Below are positions 36,417-47,579 of a stretch of 64,000 nt of DNA, piece after piece (position 1 is the stretch's first letter; each line of letters begins with the position of its first letter). A program made the position numbers and the translations under genes. The notes beneath the pieces were generated by a model. It was not told the origin of the DNA, made no database searches, and was given only the letters and a program-made list of their open reading frames with translations. This DNA is from Stereum hirsutum FP-91666 SS1 (Eukaryota > Basidiomycota > Agaricomycetes > Russulales > Stereaceae), in NCBI RefSeq assembly GCF_000264905.1, contig NW_006763152.1, positions 124,001 through 188,000 of the forward strand, given 5' to 3'.

Positions 36417-38619
36417 TCAGAAGCTCGGAAGCGGGGGATTGATGACGAGGCTGAGGGCGCCGACGAAGGCGACTGCGCTCCCGAGAGCAAGCACGATAGC
36501 TGCGTAACACAAACGACAGACGATCAGAAACGTATTCACAAGAGAGAAAAACAAAAAATCACTCACCGCCAATCCAAGCCCCCCTCAACGGCCCCAGATC
36601 CGCATCCGTCAACAGCAACACATCATACGCCGTCCTCCCCAAGCCCAACACGCTACTATCACACCAACACCTATCGAAGAAGCTGCTGAACTGGAACAGA
36701 CACGCGACGACGATCCACATCGCGTTCAGTGTTGCTGCGAGCTTGCCCAGGCGACGGAGGGCGACGGATAAGCGGGCGGCGGTGTGGTTCACGACGACGC
36801 GGAGTTGGGGGTGGTGAGAGTGGGCGTGTGGGAAGTGCGCGTATTGGGCGAGGATGGAGGAGACGAGCATGATGAACCAGACGAGTGTGGATACGAGGGC
36901 GTAGAGGAGATAGGCTCCGCTGCGACAACCTGAGGTAGATGACAGAAACGTTACTTGATCAGCTCGTATGTTAGGACACTAACGGGATGAAGCACCTACC
37001 AAGGCCCATCGTCGGTGTGAACCACTATAATTAAAGACGCAGGCTATGAGAACGAGAATTGTGACCCAAATAAAGGAGAGACGACTTACGACGACAATGA
37101 TTGCAGCGCCGGTAGTTCCCCACTGTAAGAACAGAGCCAGCGCGGAGGCCACTACAACCCTCGTCCAGACATCCGAGCCCCAACGACTAATCTTTCTCTG
37201 CCTTTCCTTCCCCTTGTTACTCTCCTGGTAACTCGACCTGCTACTGACTGAGCCTATCGGGATGACCACAACCGAAGACATCTCCCTCACGATCGCGTTC
37301 GCGCACTCCCGTATCTCCGCCTCCTCATCTGGTTCCCCCGCCCTCTGCCCATCAGGACCGACCCGACAATACCGCTCCACATCCTCCAAGATCCCCTTCC
37401 TGTTCGGCTTCGCCACCTTCCCCATCTGTCCTACAATCCATTCCTTTGACCCATTCACTGGCTTATTCGCCAACGCATTTTCCGAAGCCATATGATACGC
37501 TTCTGCGACCTGTTCCACCGCGTGAACCCAAGGAAAGAAACGAGCGTAGTTGAAGATGGGGGCTGATGATTCTTCGTCGCGGTGGACGGAGCCAAAACGA
37601 TAGTGTTCGAGGGTGAAGGCACGGTGGCCTGTGCGGGCGGAAGCGAGCTGTGGGGTATCCGGGTTAGACGTGGCGAGATAGGCGATCTTATTGGCTTTGT
37701 TCATAGCTTGAGAAACACGGTCGAAGTCGCATTTCGGCGAGACCTGGAGCCAGCCTATGACTGAATGGAGTATCAGAGATGAAGGAGAGAGAATGAAGAA
37801 AACAATTATCGCGTACCGATGGGAAGCAACCACAGCCAGACGGATCCCACGCCTTGACCATTCGAATTGATGTTCTGTGTCACATTGGAGAACGAATCTG
37901 GAACGATGAACACAACAGTTAGATGAAAACCTGAGATAGTCCAGGCGTTTGTACTCACCGATCACGGTGAACAAATAGGCAATCACTACCCATGCGATGG
38001 ATGATGCCGCCGAAATACTCCACGTATGGATATAATCCAACCCGTCCGCTAATTCTTTCCACCACTCATCGTTCTCCGGCAAGACCACCACACTCGCCAA
38101 CAGCCCATACTCCGACGACACCTTCAGTGGCACCTGCTGCAAACTGCTCAGCGCCCTGACCGTATAGCGCAGGTTCGGATACTGAAAGCCCGAGAACCTC
38201 CTCGCCAGCCACTGTGAGTTCAAGACGGTGAGTGCGAGAGAGTATGCGCCGAGGACCGGCGATCCCACAGTGAGAAGCATGGACATGACGTTGTCGGTCC
38301 GAAGTTTGGCGCCGAAAGGGAGTTGGGAGATGAGGGCGAGCCATGGTAAGAGCCAAGCGCTGAACTGTTGAGAGAACACGGCCCACTCGAAAGGACCGGA
38401 GTCGGTGCCGCATGCGCTCTTGCAGAGGTCGTAGGAGATGGCGGTAGCGTTCGAACTGATGCTGACGGGGTTTCCGTGATTATCGAGGAGACCTTTTGTT
38501 CCATTCGGCAGCGCTTGTATGGTCGCGAGACATTGGTCAAAGTTGACAGCGCGAACGCCAGAACACATGAAGAATAGAAGTACGAGGCCATAGAAGGGGG
38601 TGTGCCGAGCTACTTGCAT
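36417..38619 (-). CDS. family A polytopic membrane protein, copy 2, function unknown
   Basis: Six exons with the same intron positions as copy 1: 38619-37959, 37897-37817, 37760-37090, 37024-37000, 36929-36567 and 36499-36417; 627 residues in frame. The start at 38619 gives a clean signal peptide (YGLVLLFFMCSGVRA); the frame remains open upstream to 38709 but adds a Ser/Thr-rich leader that would bury it. Ectodomain, helix pattern, RFGSVHRDEESSAPIFNYARF loop motif and FFDRCWCDSS are conserved with copy 1, most strongly in exon 1. The variable acidic loop differs (PDGQRAGEPDEEAEIRECAN). Convergent with copy 1, so the pair forms an inverted duplication. Confidence 0.85.
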
Positions 38620-39703
38620 GGCTGACAGCACTGATGAGCTTGGTATAGAGCGGGTACGCGTCGAGGGGGTCGTAATAGTCAGGAGAGGCGGGACATGGAC
38701 GGAGGACAAAGAGGAGAGATGGCGGGAGCTCGAAACGAGGGTATATGAGCGAATCCCGTGAGATCAAGAGTCACATCAACAACGACGTCTGATTCGAACC
38801 GCGCAGGTTGAAGGCACCCGGGCCAAGTAGCACAGCATCCAAAGAACGGCCTTGATATAATATAAAAGAGAGCCTCAGGCTACGTAGTCGGCACAGCAGT
38901 GTCGACAAGGTGGCGGTCATGTAGTCGGGCGTAGCGTCGCTTCTGGTCCTCGGACCCAGTACTTCGTATCTAAACCGACTACCAGGCCTTCAAATCCGCC
39001 AAGGTCGATATTTCAGATATTGAAGCAGCGTGAACTGCAAAATATCCATAAGAAGTTATAGACATGTCAAGGATAACTTGCCTGTGATAAGGCAAAGGCG
39101 ATGCGTCCAAGTTCCGTTCGACTATCGTCGTTCCTGACGAGATCAACGGGGGGAATGAAAATGCAGAACTGACAGCTCGGCAGCGATATCGCGACATTTG
39201 TCGCGACAGCCTCAAACAAGCTTCAAACCCGGGTTTACTGCCCCTGTGTGGACCGGTGAGTCTATGTATAAGTTGACGACTGTATTGTTTCCCTCGCAGC
39301 ATCATGATGTTAGTTCCCGCTGTTCGCCCTCGATCCAGCCGTTCAAAAGACAGGTGAATGTGTCTTACAGAAAGATTTTGGGAAGACTGCAAGACGATTA
39401 TCGAGCGGAAATGTCGGCATGCAAGAGTAGATCAAGGTTGGAGAAGACCAGGAGTCAGTAGAGAGAACTCGGGAAACAGTAGTCAACTCGGAGCACGGTC
39501 GATTGGAATCTAGCAGATGCGTGGGAGCTATGGGCAATGTCCGGTGTGGCCCAACTGTGGCATCCGGGGCAAGTGCATGTAGTTATTAAAATTTGAGCGA
39601 GAGTACGAGGAGAAAAAAATGTACAAGATATGTAGGAGACATTCTGAGATAGATGGATTTCGTACATTGAGAAATTAAAGCAAGAAGAAGACCCAATGAC
39701 CTT
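38620..39703. other. intergenic, family A copy 2 to zinc-finger gene
   Basis: 1.08 kb. Promoter of copy 2 (minus strand) and 3' end of the zinc-finger gene. Open frames of 60-140 codons in this stretch overlap and show no motif; no gene called. Confidence 0.45.
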
Positions 39704-41142
39704 TCATGCCCTCCTCTTCCTTCTACTGGTATTCTTCCTCTTCTTCCCTTTGGATCCCAGAGGCCGACCAGGCTTCAGCCCCAGCCCACAAGTCTTCTCA
39801 TGCTTGTTACGAGGATCACTGCGAGCAAATCTCCTACCACATTCGACCCCTTTTCTGCACATAAAAGGTTTCTCCCCGGTATGCGTCTTCATGTGCCGCC
39901 TGATGTCTCGTTTGAGCTCTTTTTGACAAATTTTGCAAATTTTGGGCGACCCCGACGTTTCTGCCTCTATTTCGTTGTCCTCCTCTTCCTCCTCTTCCTC
40001 CTCCACCTCTTCATCCATTCCATCATCTTCTGTATCTGTCTTATTATCAGCATTTGCAAGGTGTTCAAGCCTCCATTATAACTTACCATGATCCTCAGTG
40101 CTAAGCCTGGTCTTGGGGAATTCCCCATATCCAGTCTTGGGTTGAGCATGTAAAGTTTGTATGGAGGAATGGCCTGTGCTTTTGTGAGGACCAGACAAGC
40201 CTCAGCATAAATCCCCAACAACTTGCCTGTGGCATTCTTGTTTAATTCTTTATTTTTTCCACCCATAAGCGGCAGGTTCGCATCGTCCTCGGAACGCTCG
40301 CGCTCGCCACTCGCCACGGACGCTTCGTCTCCCATGCTTTCATCTTCGTCATCTTCCGCCAACTCTTCAACCATCTTCCCATCCTCGACGAACGCAGACG
40401 GACTACGCGCGAACACGGTCTCAGATGCGACGCTGTAGGGAGTAGTGTCGCGATAGAGTGGAGATGTGGCGCAGATGGTCGGCGACGCGGGTAGCAACGC
40501 CGCCAACGCGATGGCATCTGCGACGCGCTCATACGCGAACTCAGACGCGTACGGCGACGCGTAGGACGAGACAGGGAGGGGAGCAGGACACCCGGGAACG
40601 ATGGTTTCTACCATGGTGCCGGGCGTGATGTCGAGTTGAGGTGGCGCGTCGTGGGTGATGTCGCGGAGAGGCTAGTCATCGCAGGTGCGTTCAATAACGC
40701 GTCATTTTCTTTGTTGTCTGCGCTGGACAAGGGATCATACGCACCTGCTCTCCCATATCGATGGGCCTGAAGCCTTCGTCGTTGATGATGGCCGGCGCAG
40801 GCTCGTAGCCCTACATGTTCGAAGAGGTCTGAGCTGAGTACCAAACCTCTGATGAATATCCATGATACATACGAATATCACGCCCAGAAGGGCCAATTCT
40901 TCAAGCTCGTTGCGTTCTTCATCATTGCCAGACACGACAGTGTCCATGTTGGGCAAGAAGAACGTGTTCATCGCGAAGGACGCGTCGTCGCTGTCGCTGA
41001 CCATGGCGTCGACCGTTCCACCATACGGAGCATCATTGGCCTCATCGGGGCACATGTCTGACAACATGGGTATGTTGTCGGACATGTAATGACCTAATCG
41101 AGTCCAATCACGATCCTGGTTAGAGGCAGTTTGAGCAGACAT
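39704..41142 (-). CDS. C2H2 zinc-finger protein, probable transcription factor
   Basis: Four exons: 41142-40873, 40810-40745, 40671-40087 and 40039-39704; 418 residues in frame. The long N-terminal part has an acidic, Met/Asp-rich start ([20 protein letters not shown]) that could be an activation region, then an Ala/Ser/Tyr-rich stretch. A run of 13 acidic residues leads into the fingers. Finger 1 is [19 protein letters not shown], followed by the linker TGEKPF. Finger 2 ([22 protein letters not shown]) has an enlarged C-x5-C spacing and ends HEKTC. The C-terminus is a basic tail ([15 protein letters not shown]) with an AT-hook-like [11 protein letters not shown]. The last acceptor (before ACAGATACAG) is the only one keeping the acidic run in frame. 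Lies between family A copies 2 and 3. Confidence 0.8.
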
Positions 41143-42055
41143 GGTGGTAACGAGGAGAGTCCAGGAAAAGGGAGGACAAACGGACACTTCGCTTCGCGTC
41201 TGCCTGAAGGGATTTCCACACGCCTTATGATTTCATTACCACTTCCTCAGATAGCCCTCTCGCTCTCCGATAACCCACCATCTCTGCACATCGGTGAGCC
41301 GGACCCTTTATTTGCACTCACAACCACCAACTCAATTATAGAAGTTCACGGATCAGTTCACCCATTTCACGATCCCCGTGATGGAGGCGTTGAAGTCGTC
41401 GTCAGACAACGAGTGCACTCCTTATAAGGACGCGTTTTAGCCATCATCTTTTCTCGAACGTTCGACTTGAATTCGCAACGCGTCTTCCAGGGTCATGTAG
41501 TCTGGGCCACACTGGTGCCACCTGAACGTGTCACTCTGCAATGTGATGGAGGCGACCTTCAGCTCCTTGCAATTTGACGAAATTATGCTTTTTATCGCGG
41601 TCGTCAAGGTCTTGGCCATTAATGCTATGGCGTAAAAGCATCGTTACTCCCAGCTTGTGCTGTACAGCGTCGGTCGCTCGTCGACTTCGAATGATACCGT
41701 CCGTTCAGCCTTGTTTATCTTGCACGTTACCATTTCCCCCTCCAATCGTCCAGGTCATTTGAATCGCTGTTCTTCAACGTCAGAGCCGTGACGAGATCAT
41801 TGTGCAATCATGTAGATACTAAAGCTACAGCATACAAGTACTTGAATAACAAACTGTCCAATAAATCGGGCTACAGGAGATGTAAATATGAGGGTATCGA
41901 TGCGTCTGAGCCACTCATGTCCATGTAAAGTATCGATGCGTCTGAGCCACTCATGTCCATGTAAAGTATCGAGCGTCTACGCCAAAAAGTCCAAAGAACA
42001 ATTACCAAAAGCGTCAAGTTGCGAACAAAGAGAACAACGGGGAAGTGATTGCCGA
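41143..42055. other. intergenic, zinc-finger gene to family A copy 3
   Basis: 913 bases with the zinc-finger gene promoter and the 3' flank of copy 3. Contains a short tandem repeat at 41895-41978. No gene seen. Confidence 0.5.
41895..41978. repeat. 36-base direct tandem repeat, about 2.3 copies
   Basis: The 36 bases 41895-41930 are repeated without change at 41931-41966. A third, partial and slightly changed copy of the unit start follows to about 41978. It lies 90 bases beyond the 3' end of family A copy 3. Confidence 0.9.
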
Positions 42056-44112
42056 CTATGACTCCGTATCTGGCAGCGGTGGATCAATCACCGTCAACAA
42101 GACAGCCTCGTAGATGAAGGCACTCCCCAAAGCGAGAACCAGCGCTACACAAACCCATTCATTAGAAGCGAGGACAACGAACTGGCAATTCTGAAAGGAC
42201 TTACCCCCAATCCATGCAGTCCTCAACCCGGGAACCACATCCGGTGTCAACTTCAGCACCACATATGCATCCCCCCTCCGACTAAAAATACTGCTATTAC
42301 AATAACACCTATCGTAGAACGTGCTGAACTGAAGCACGCAGGTCGTCACGATCCACGTCGCGTTGGCCGTTGCAACGACCTTGCCGAGTCGACGGAGGAA
42401 TATGGCGATCCTTCCAACGAGTTTGGACCGGTGTTCGGAAATACGGAGGTGCCGTCTGGATGGGCGATCAGAGAGGGATGGATCATTGAAGCTTGAGTAG
42501 TGGGTGAGGAAGGAGGATACGAGCATAAGGAACCAGACGATTGTGGCGAGGGAGGCGTAGAGGACGAAAGAGGCGCTTCGGCAGCCGAGCCCGGTGGCGG
42601 GAGTGAACCACTGAACTCAAATTGACAAATCAGCAATACAAAACATGGTTTATAGCGTAAGGACATACCAGAGCAACGACACCGGCGCCGACAGTGCCCC
42701 ATTGAAGGGCGAGTCCAAGTAGAGAGGCAATGAACATCCTCTTTAAGACTTCATGGTCCCACCGAGGCGTGCGTGGCTCTTGAGAATGTTCACAATCCCG
42801 TAGCATGGCCATACTGTCTTCTCGGGGATGGACGCTCGTACTGCGGGGAGGATACACTGCTCTTGTTGGTGCCAGAATAGTAGTGCAGTATCGCTCGACC
42901 CGAGCCAAGCTCCCCATCCGCTCATCAGACTCACCCACACCGGGCACGATAGCTACCACGTCGGCACCTACGTCCCACCTCACGACGTCCGAATTCACCG
43001 GGACGTTCATTTCCCTATTCTCCGACGCATACCAGAACGTCTCCGCTACGGTTTCTACCGCGTCATTCCAAGGTAGTACTCTGGCGTAGTTGCATATCGG
43101 GGCAGAACTCTGTTCGTCACGGAATAAGGAGCTGCGACGGCGGAATCTTCGAAGAGAGAAGGCACGTCTACCGGAGATCTTTGAAGCGGGAATGGGAGTA
43201 AACGGATCAGATGTAGCGACGTAAGCAACCTCGTTGGCTTTATCGAGGGCTTTCTTGACGCGGTTGAAGTCACATTTCGGGGATACCTGAAGCCAGCCTA
43301 CGACTGAAAAAAGTCGAAAAGTGAGTAACTACAATATTTCAGACAATCTCGAAGAAGACGTACCAATCGGTAAAAGCCATAAGAAAACAGCGCCAACGCT
43401 CTCGCCGTTGGAATTCAAATCGCTCAGCGCGTCTGCGATCTGGGAGAACGAGTCCGCGACAGTAAACAGATAGGCAACGAGCACCCACGCGATTGACGCT
43501 GCCGCTGACACACTCCATGTGTGGATATAATCCAATCCCTCCGCCAAATCCTTCCACCACCTATCATTCACCCTCAAGACCACCAAGCTCGCCAACAACC
43601 CTTCTTCGTGCTCGCCAAGTCCGGTGGCCATAACCTTTAATGGCACCTGTTGCAGGCTACAGAGGACGCTGACCGCTTCCCTCGTATTCGGATATCGCGA
43701 GCCATTGAGAGTTGAGAACGGTCACAGCGAGCGAATAACCTGCTAGAGCCGGTGATCCGACGGTGAGCAGGACAGACATGATGTTGTCTGAGCGAAGACG
43801 AGCGCCGAAAGGAAGTTGAGAGAATAGCGCGAGCCATGGTAGCAGCCATGCGCTGAACTGCTGAGAGAAGATGGACCATTCGAAGGATTCGGCACCAGAT
43901 CCGCAGGTCTGGGTGCAGGTATGGTAGCTGACGGCTGTGGCGAGGCTAGCGTTCGTGACGGGATGGTGAAAATTGTCGAAAAGGCCCGAAGTGTTGGTGG
44001 AGTTTTGGACTGTAGCGAGACATGCGCTCCAATTGGTAGAAGAAAGGGCGGTGGTGGGTAGGGAAATGACAACAACAAAAAAGATGACGACTCGCAAGAG
44101 GATGGGGGGCAT
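42056..44112 (-). pseudogene. family A polytopic membrane protein, copy 3, frameshifted
   Basis: Third paralogue, more diverged than copies 1 and 2. It keeps the signal peptide (VVIFFVVVISLPTTALSS), FEWSIFSQQFSAWLLPWLAL, the DYIHTWSVSAAASIAWVLVAYLF helix, the SSLFRDEQSSAPICNYARV loop motif and FYDRCYCNSS. At about 43696 the frame breaks. After NSQWLA the copies 1/2 sequence has 21 bases before the Tyr codon of YPN, but here only one, a net loss of 20 bases. Read straight on, the protein ends after about 150 residues (SGQRPL). The remaining exons, in the shifted frame, stay open to the TAG at 42058. The intron present after LFTVI in the other copies is cleanly absent (LFTVADSF). No alternative splice site repairs the break. 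Either a young pseudogene or an assembly error. Start is the ATG at 44112. Confidence 0.75.
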
Positions 44113-45501
44113 GTCAATCAAGAGTTTGGGTTTGATAGAAAGTCACGAGCAATGTCGGCTCAACTGCCTACTCACCTTAAGTAGGCCGCGTCAAACACCA
44201 TAGGACGGCATATCACCATCTCTAGAACAAAATGATTCATGAGGCGCCGCCACCGCAGAGCATCCAGGTGCGCAAAGACGACGCCACAAATAGGCAAGGA
44301 GAACCTTTGGGGAATCTTCAGCAACATCATTGTGATCGCAGTTAGGTCTGGGATAGCAGAAACTATGCCTATGGGAGCAATCCCTCGCACGGAAGGAAAC
44401 TGATTCCGTCCGCCACTGATGCAAACAAACCAGAGTGCCAGATTCAAAACGGGCGCCACATTATTGACTCGGGTGCATTGAGCACAAATGACTCCGCTTT
44501 TGCTCCGCTTGAAGATGTGACTGCGCAGAAACAAGGCAGTGGGATTCGTGGAGTCGGAGCATCGCATGTCAAGCCGATGTCAGCCAAAGTACTTCACCTA
44601 AGGAGTGTTCCTATGGGCTGCGTTATAGCGGGAGATACCAACTACGCTCCATTCAAAGGAAGGCAGGACTCGGAGTCAGAATACAAAATGAGAGAAAATG
44701 GACGCACTACTGCCGCAAACGCGATAGAGCACTGGCAAAGCATATGAACTCCGGTAAAAGTCCAGCAGGGCTCGCCTTTGGTCATGCTTAGCATCAGAAG
44801 AACTCGGACGAGAGAAGCGTCCATGTCAGGTATGATCATACTCAGAGCAACATGTAAGGCCAAGGCAGCGATCCGGAGCATGAACGGCGTCGCCAAGGCC
44901 ACCACAACTTTTCATATCTCCTTGCTCGTTATCCAGTCAAGGTACTTGACATTGACGCAAAGAGTGTCGATCGTCCAGCGGTGTCCTCGTCTTGGTTGAG
45001 CGTTATCGCGAGCTAGAGCCTAATTGACTATGTGCAGTCTGCTATGCACATATTGATCGCTCAAAACGACGTACTGGCCTGGTCGAGGACTGGGAGAGCT
45101 TTGACCGGCTTTCACATTGTCGTGGCATGCCAGAGTGTGGCCGTGCCCATGTCCGTACTGCAAACCACAGTGTGATGAGCGCTGTTCGAAAAGCTGGAGA
45201 TCTAAAAGAGAACAATAAGTCATTCACATGGCAGATGTTACCGTTTACAAGCCAAAGTCGGTTGGGAGTAGCGGAGCTGCTCAAAGCGTCTGTTCTCCGA
45301 TTCATCCCGGCGGAGGCCACACACTGAAACTCGAGGCAGTGTCCCTGTTCAGTTTCTCCTCCATGTAAAAGATGCTGGAGAAGACGCTCTTCGTTGCTAA
45401 GATCAAGAGTGACCTCTGCTGGTAAAATTCGAGAGTCAAAAACTGCAAAGAATGTGGCACATTGAGAAAAAGGAGTCAGGACAGCTCACATGCTGGTTCA
45501 G
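44113..45501. other. gene-poor intergenic, family A copy 3 to tRNA-Phe
   Basis: 1.39 kb. On the minus strand two hydrophobic frames (44905-44642 and 44567-44172) contain helix-like stretches such as ATPFMLRIAALALHVALSM and AIPDLTAITMMLLKIP. They may be remains of a membrane-protein gene, but lie in frames I could not join with sound splice sites. Not called as a gene. Confidence 0.4.
45467..45471 (-). terminator. RNA polymerase III T-run terminator of tRNA-Phe
   Basis: Five T residues on the minus strand about 30 bases past the tRNA 3' end. Confidence 0.55.
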
Positions 45502-45574
45502 TGCCATGAGCCTGGATTGAACAGGCGACCTCCAGAACTTCAGTCTGTTGCTCTCCCAGCTGAGCTATCACGGC
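45502..45574 (-). tRNA. tRNA-Phe (GAA), no intron
   Basis: 73 bases with acceptor GCCGTGA / TCATGGC and discriminator A. The D-arm is TAGCTCAGCTGGGAGAGC with a strong A box; the anticodon arm is CAGACTGAAGTTCTG with GAA at 45541-45539; the variable loop is GAGGTC; the T-arm is GCCTGTTCAATCCAGGC. The arms match eukaryotic tRNA-Phe closely. Confidence 0.95.
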
Positions 45575-45786
45575 AATAAAATTAGAAAGCTATCTATTTT
45601 TATAATGGCATTAGTATTTGCATTTTGTGCGGCTCACCCGCGCCCGGTTGCGATTCCGCGTCACTGTGATCCGCGCATTGTTCAACTTTCTGCTTCTGCC
45701 CACCATCTCGCCCGCTCGCCACTGACACCACCGTCGTCGTCGTCAACGACGTCGAGCTCGAGCATTGTTGCTTTTTCTTCCCTTTC

Positions 45787-47101
45787 ATGCCTGCTACTCG
45801 CTCGAACACTCGGCTTGGCCATATGGCCAGCAGCCCCGATATATTCGCGTCCTCCCCTGAACCACCATCTCGTCAGACACGCGCACCAACACATATTGAT
45901 TCAATCGACGTGATTATTATCTCGTCTGACGACGAGGATGTAGCTCCTCCACCAAAACGATCTGCCCCGAGAGCGAAGTCAGCGAAGGCAAAGGGAAAGC
46001 AGCGAGCGCACGCTCCGGACCACGTGGTCGATGTGGAGGTTGTTATGGATAAGGCTAAGGGGACAAAGAGGAAGGGGTCTGGTGGTGAGGGAAGCTCGAA
46101 CGAACGGGACCCGAAGAGGGCAAAAGATGTGTGTATCTTGTTTTTCTTCGCTCTCCGTTTGGCGCTTGTGCCTTCATGCTCACTAAATGTATCATGTCGT
46201 CCAGGATAGCGACGAGATTGCGCGGCTGAAAGAAGAGCTAAAGAGGTCGAAGGAAGAACTACAGAAGGCGAGGGAAGAAGTGCAAGATGCAAAGATTAAC
46301 ATGGCCGTATCCAAAGCCGAGGAGAAGGGTGCGAAGAAGGTGGCACAGGAGGCAGTGGCGAGAGCTGCTGCCGTTGAGCGCAAGGCAAAGGTGTCAGATT
46401 CTCAGGTGTGTTCTCCGTTTCATGACCATAAAACTTGCATTGAGGCCAGTCCAGGGCGTCTCGGCCGATGTCCTCGAAGACATCGTCACCTGCGAAATAT
46501 GTACTCTCAAGATGTGGCACCCCTATGTGTACGTGCTCGCTATAATTAGTCCTTGACATCTTCATAACGTCTTCGCCATTTCATCAGACTCCCGAACTGT
46601 GGTCATGTATTCTGTCAATCCTGCCTAGCCGACTGGCTCGAAACCGCAGCCACCCAGTATCGTACCACCCATCCCGAATGGACACCACACGCCCCTTCAC
46701 ATAACACCCTTGGCCTCGTCCCCGCCGACGAAACTAACCCAGATCCACATAACATCCTTGCCATCCTCAGCTCCCTCAGTATGCTACCGGCGCACATGCG
46801 AGTAGCCATCAACATACCAGAAAATCGTACGCTGTGGACACTTATCAACGGTGGAGTCGGTTTCGGTGTGGGGGCGGGGCCCAAGTTCTCGTGCCCGACC
46901 TGTCGTATGGATGTGAAAACGAGACCGGTGGAATGCTTTAGGATCAAGGACGTGACGAAAGCACTGGGCGATGTGGTTGGCGACAGTGACCCGGAGGAAG
47001 AGAAGGTAAAAGAGAAAGGCAAGAGAGGAGCTAAAGGAAAGGCTAAGGCGAAGGTGACGGGCGACGCCGTGTGGGATGCATTTTTCGGGAGGCGGCAATG
47101 A
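45787..47101 (+). CDS. RING finger protein with coiled coil, probable E3 ubiquitin ligase
   Basis: Four exons: 45787-46128, 46205-46405, 46455-46528 and 46588-47101; 376 residues in frame. The N-terminus is basic and Ser-rich with a SUMO-interaction-like acidic hydrophobic element (VIIISSDDEDV). A coiled coil of about 65 residues follows (DEIARLKEELKRSKEELQKA and on). The RING begins CEICTLKMWHPYVLPNCGHVF, then CQSCLADWL, but the last CPTC pair comes about 89 residues later (FSCPTCRMDVKTRPV), far beyond normal RING spacing. The insert contains helix-like NILAILSSLSMLP and a Gly-rich turn. The C-terminus is Lys/Ala-rich. Likely nuclear. The start at 45787 is the first ATG after a tRNA and a short spacer. 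Confidence 0.82.
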
Positions 47102-47579
47102 TCAAGAGGATAGCTTTTCACGGTTTTTGTTCACTGCATTTTGTTTATTCTGTCATATTAGCGTCTGTTTTCCTCCGTGCTGGACTAGGTCGCCACACCG
47201 CTCCGTTCCCGGTATCATCGTCCCGCCACTTATGCAACTTATATTCTTATCACGCACAGTCCCTTTCTTGGTGTTTTCGACACGTTTAACTTACCGTTTG
47301 TAGCTGCCTCTTTATACACGAGGCTATGATGTGTCTCCTGTAGTGTACTCGCCCCCACTTATTCGACTACGAGACTGAGGCGGAGCGGAGCAATAAAATA
47401 TCTCAGAATTGTGCTTTCATCCATCGGGTGTCTTCCGCTAGTATGCGATTTTGTTACCATAGCAGGTAAAAGTATACGACAGACACCAGTTTGCGGCTCA
47501 GATAATGAGCCTATGCGAACGCGTCTTCCCGATTCTGAATTGACAATGGGTATATATATGCACATTCCTCTCGGTCACA
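47102..47579. other. convergent intergenic, RING gene / GH79 gene
   Basis: 478-base tail-to-tail spacer with 3' untranslated regions. Nothing else is seen. Confidence 0.5.

Noticed and set aside
44172..44905. Hydrophobic minus-strand frames considered as a receptor-like gene
   Set aside because: Could not be joined with credible introns; family resemblance was too weak to name.
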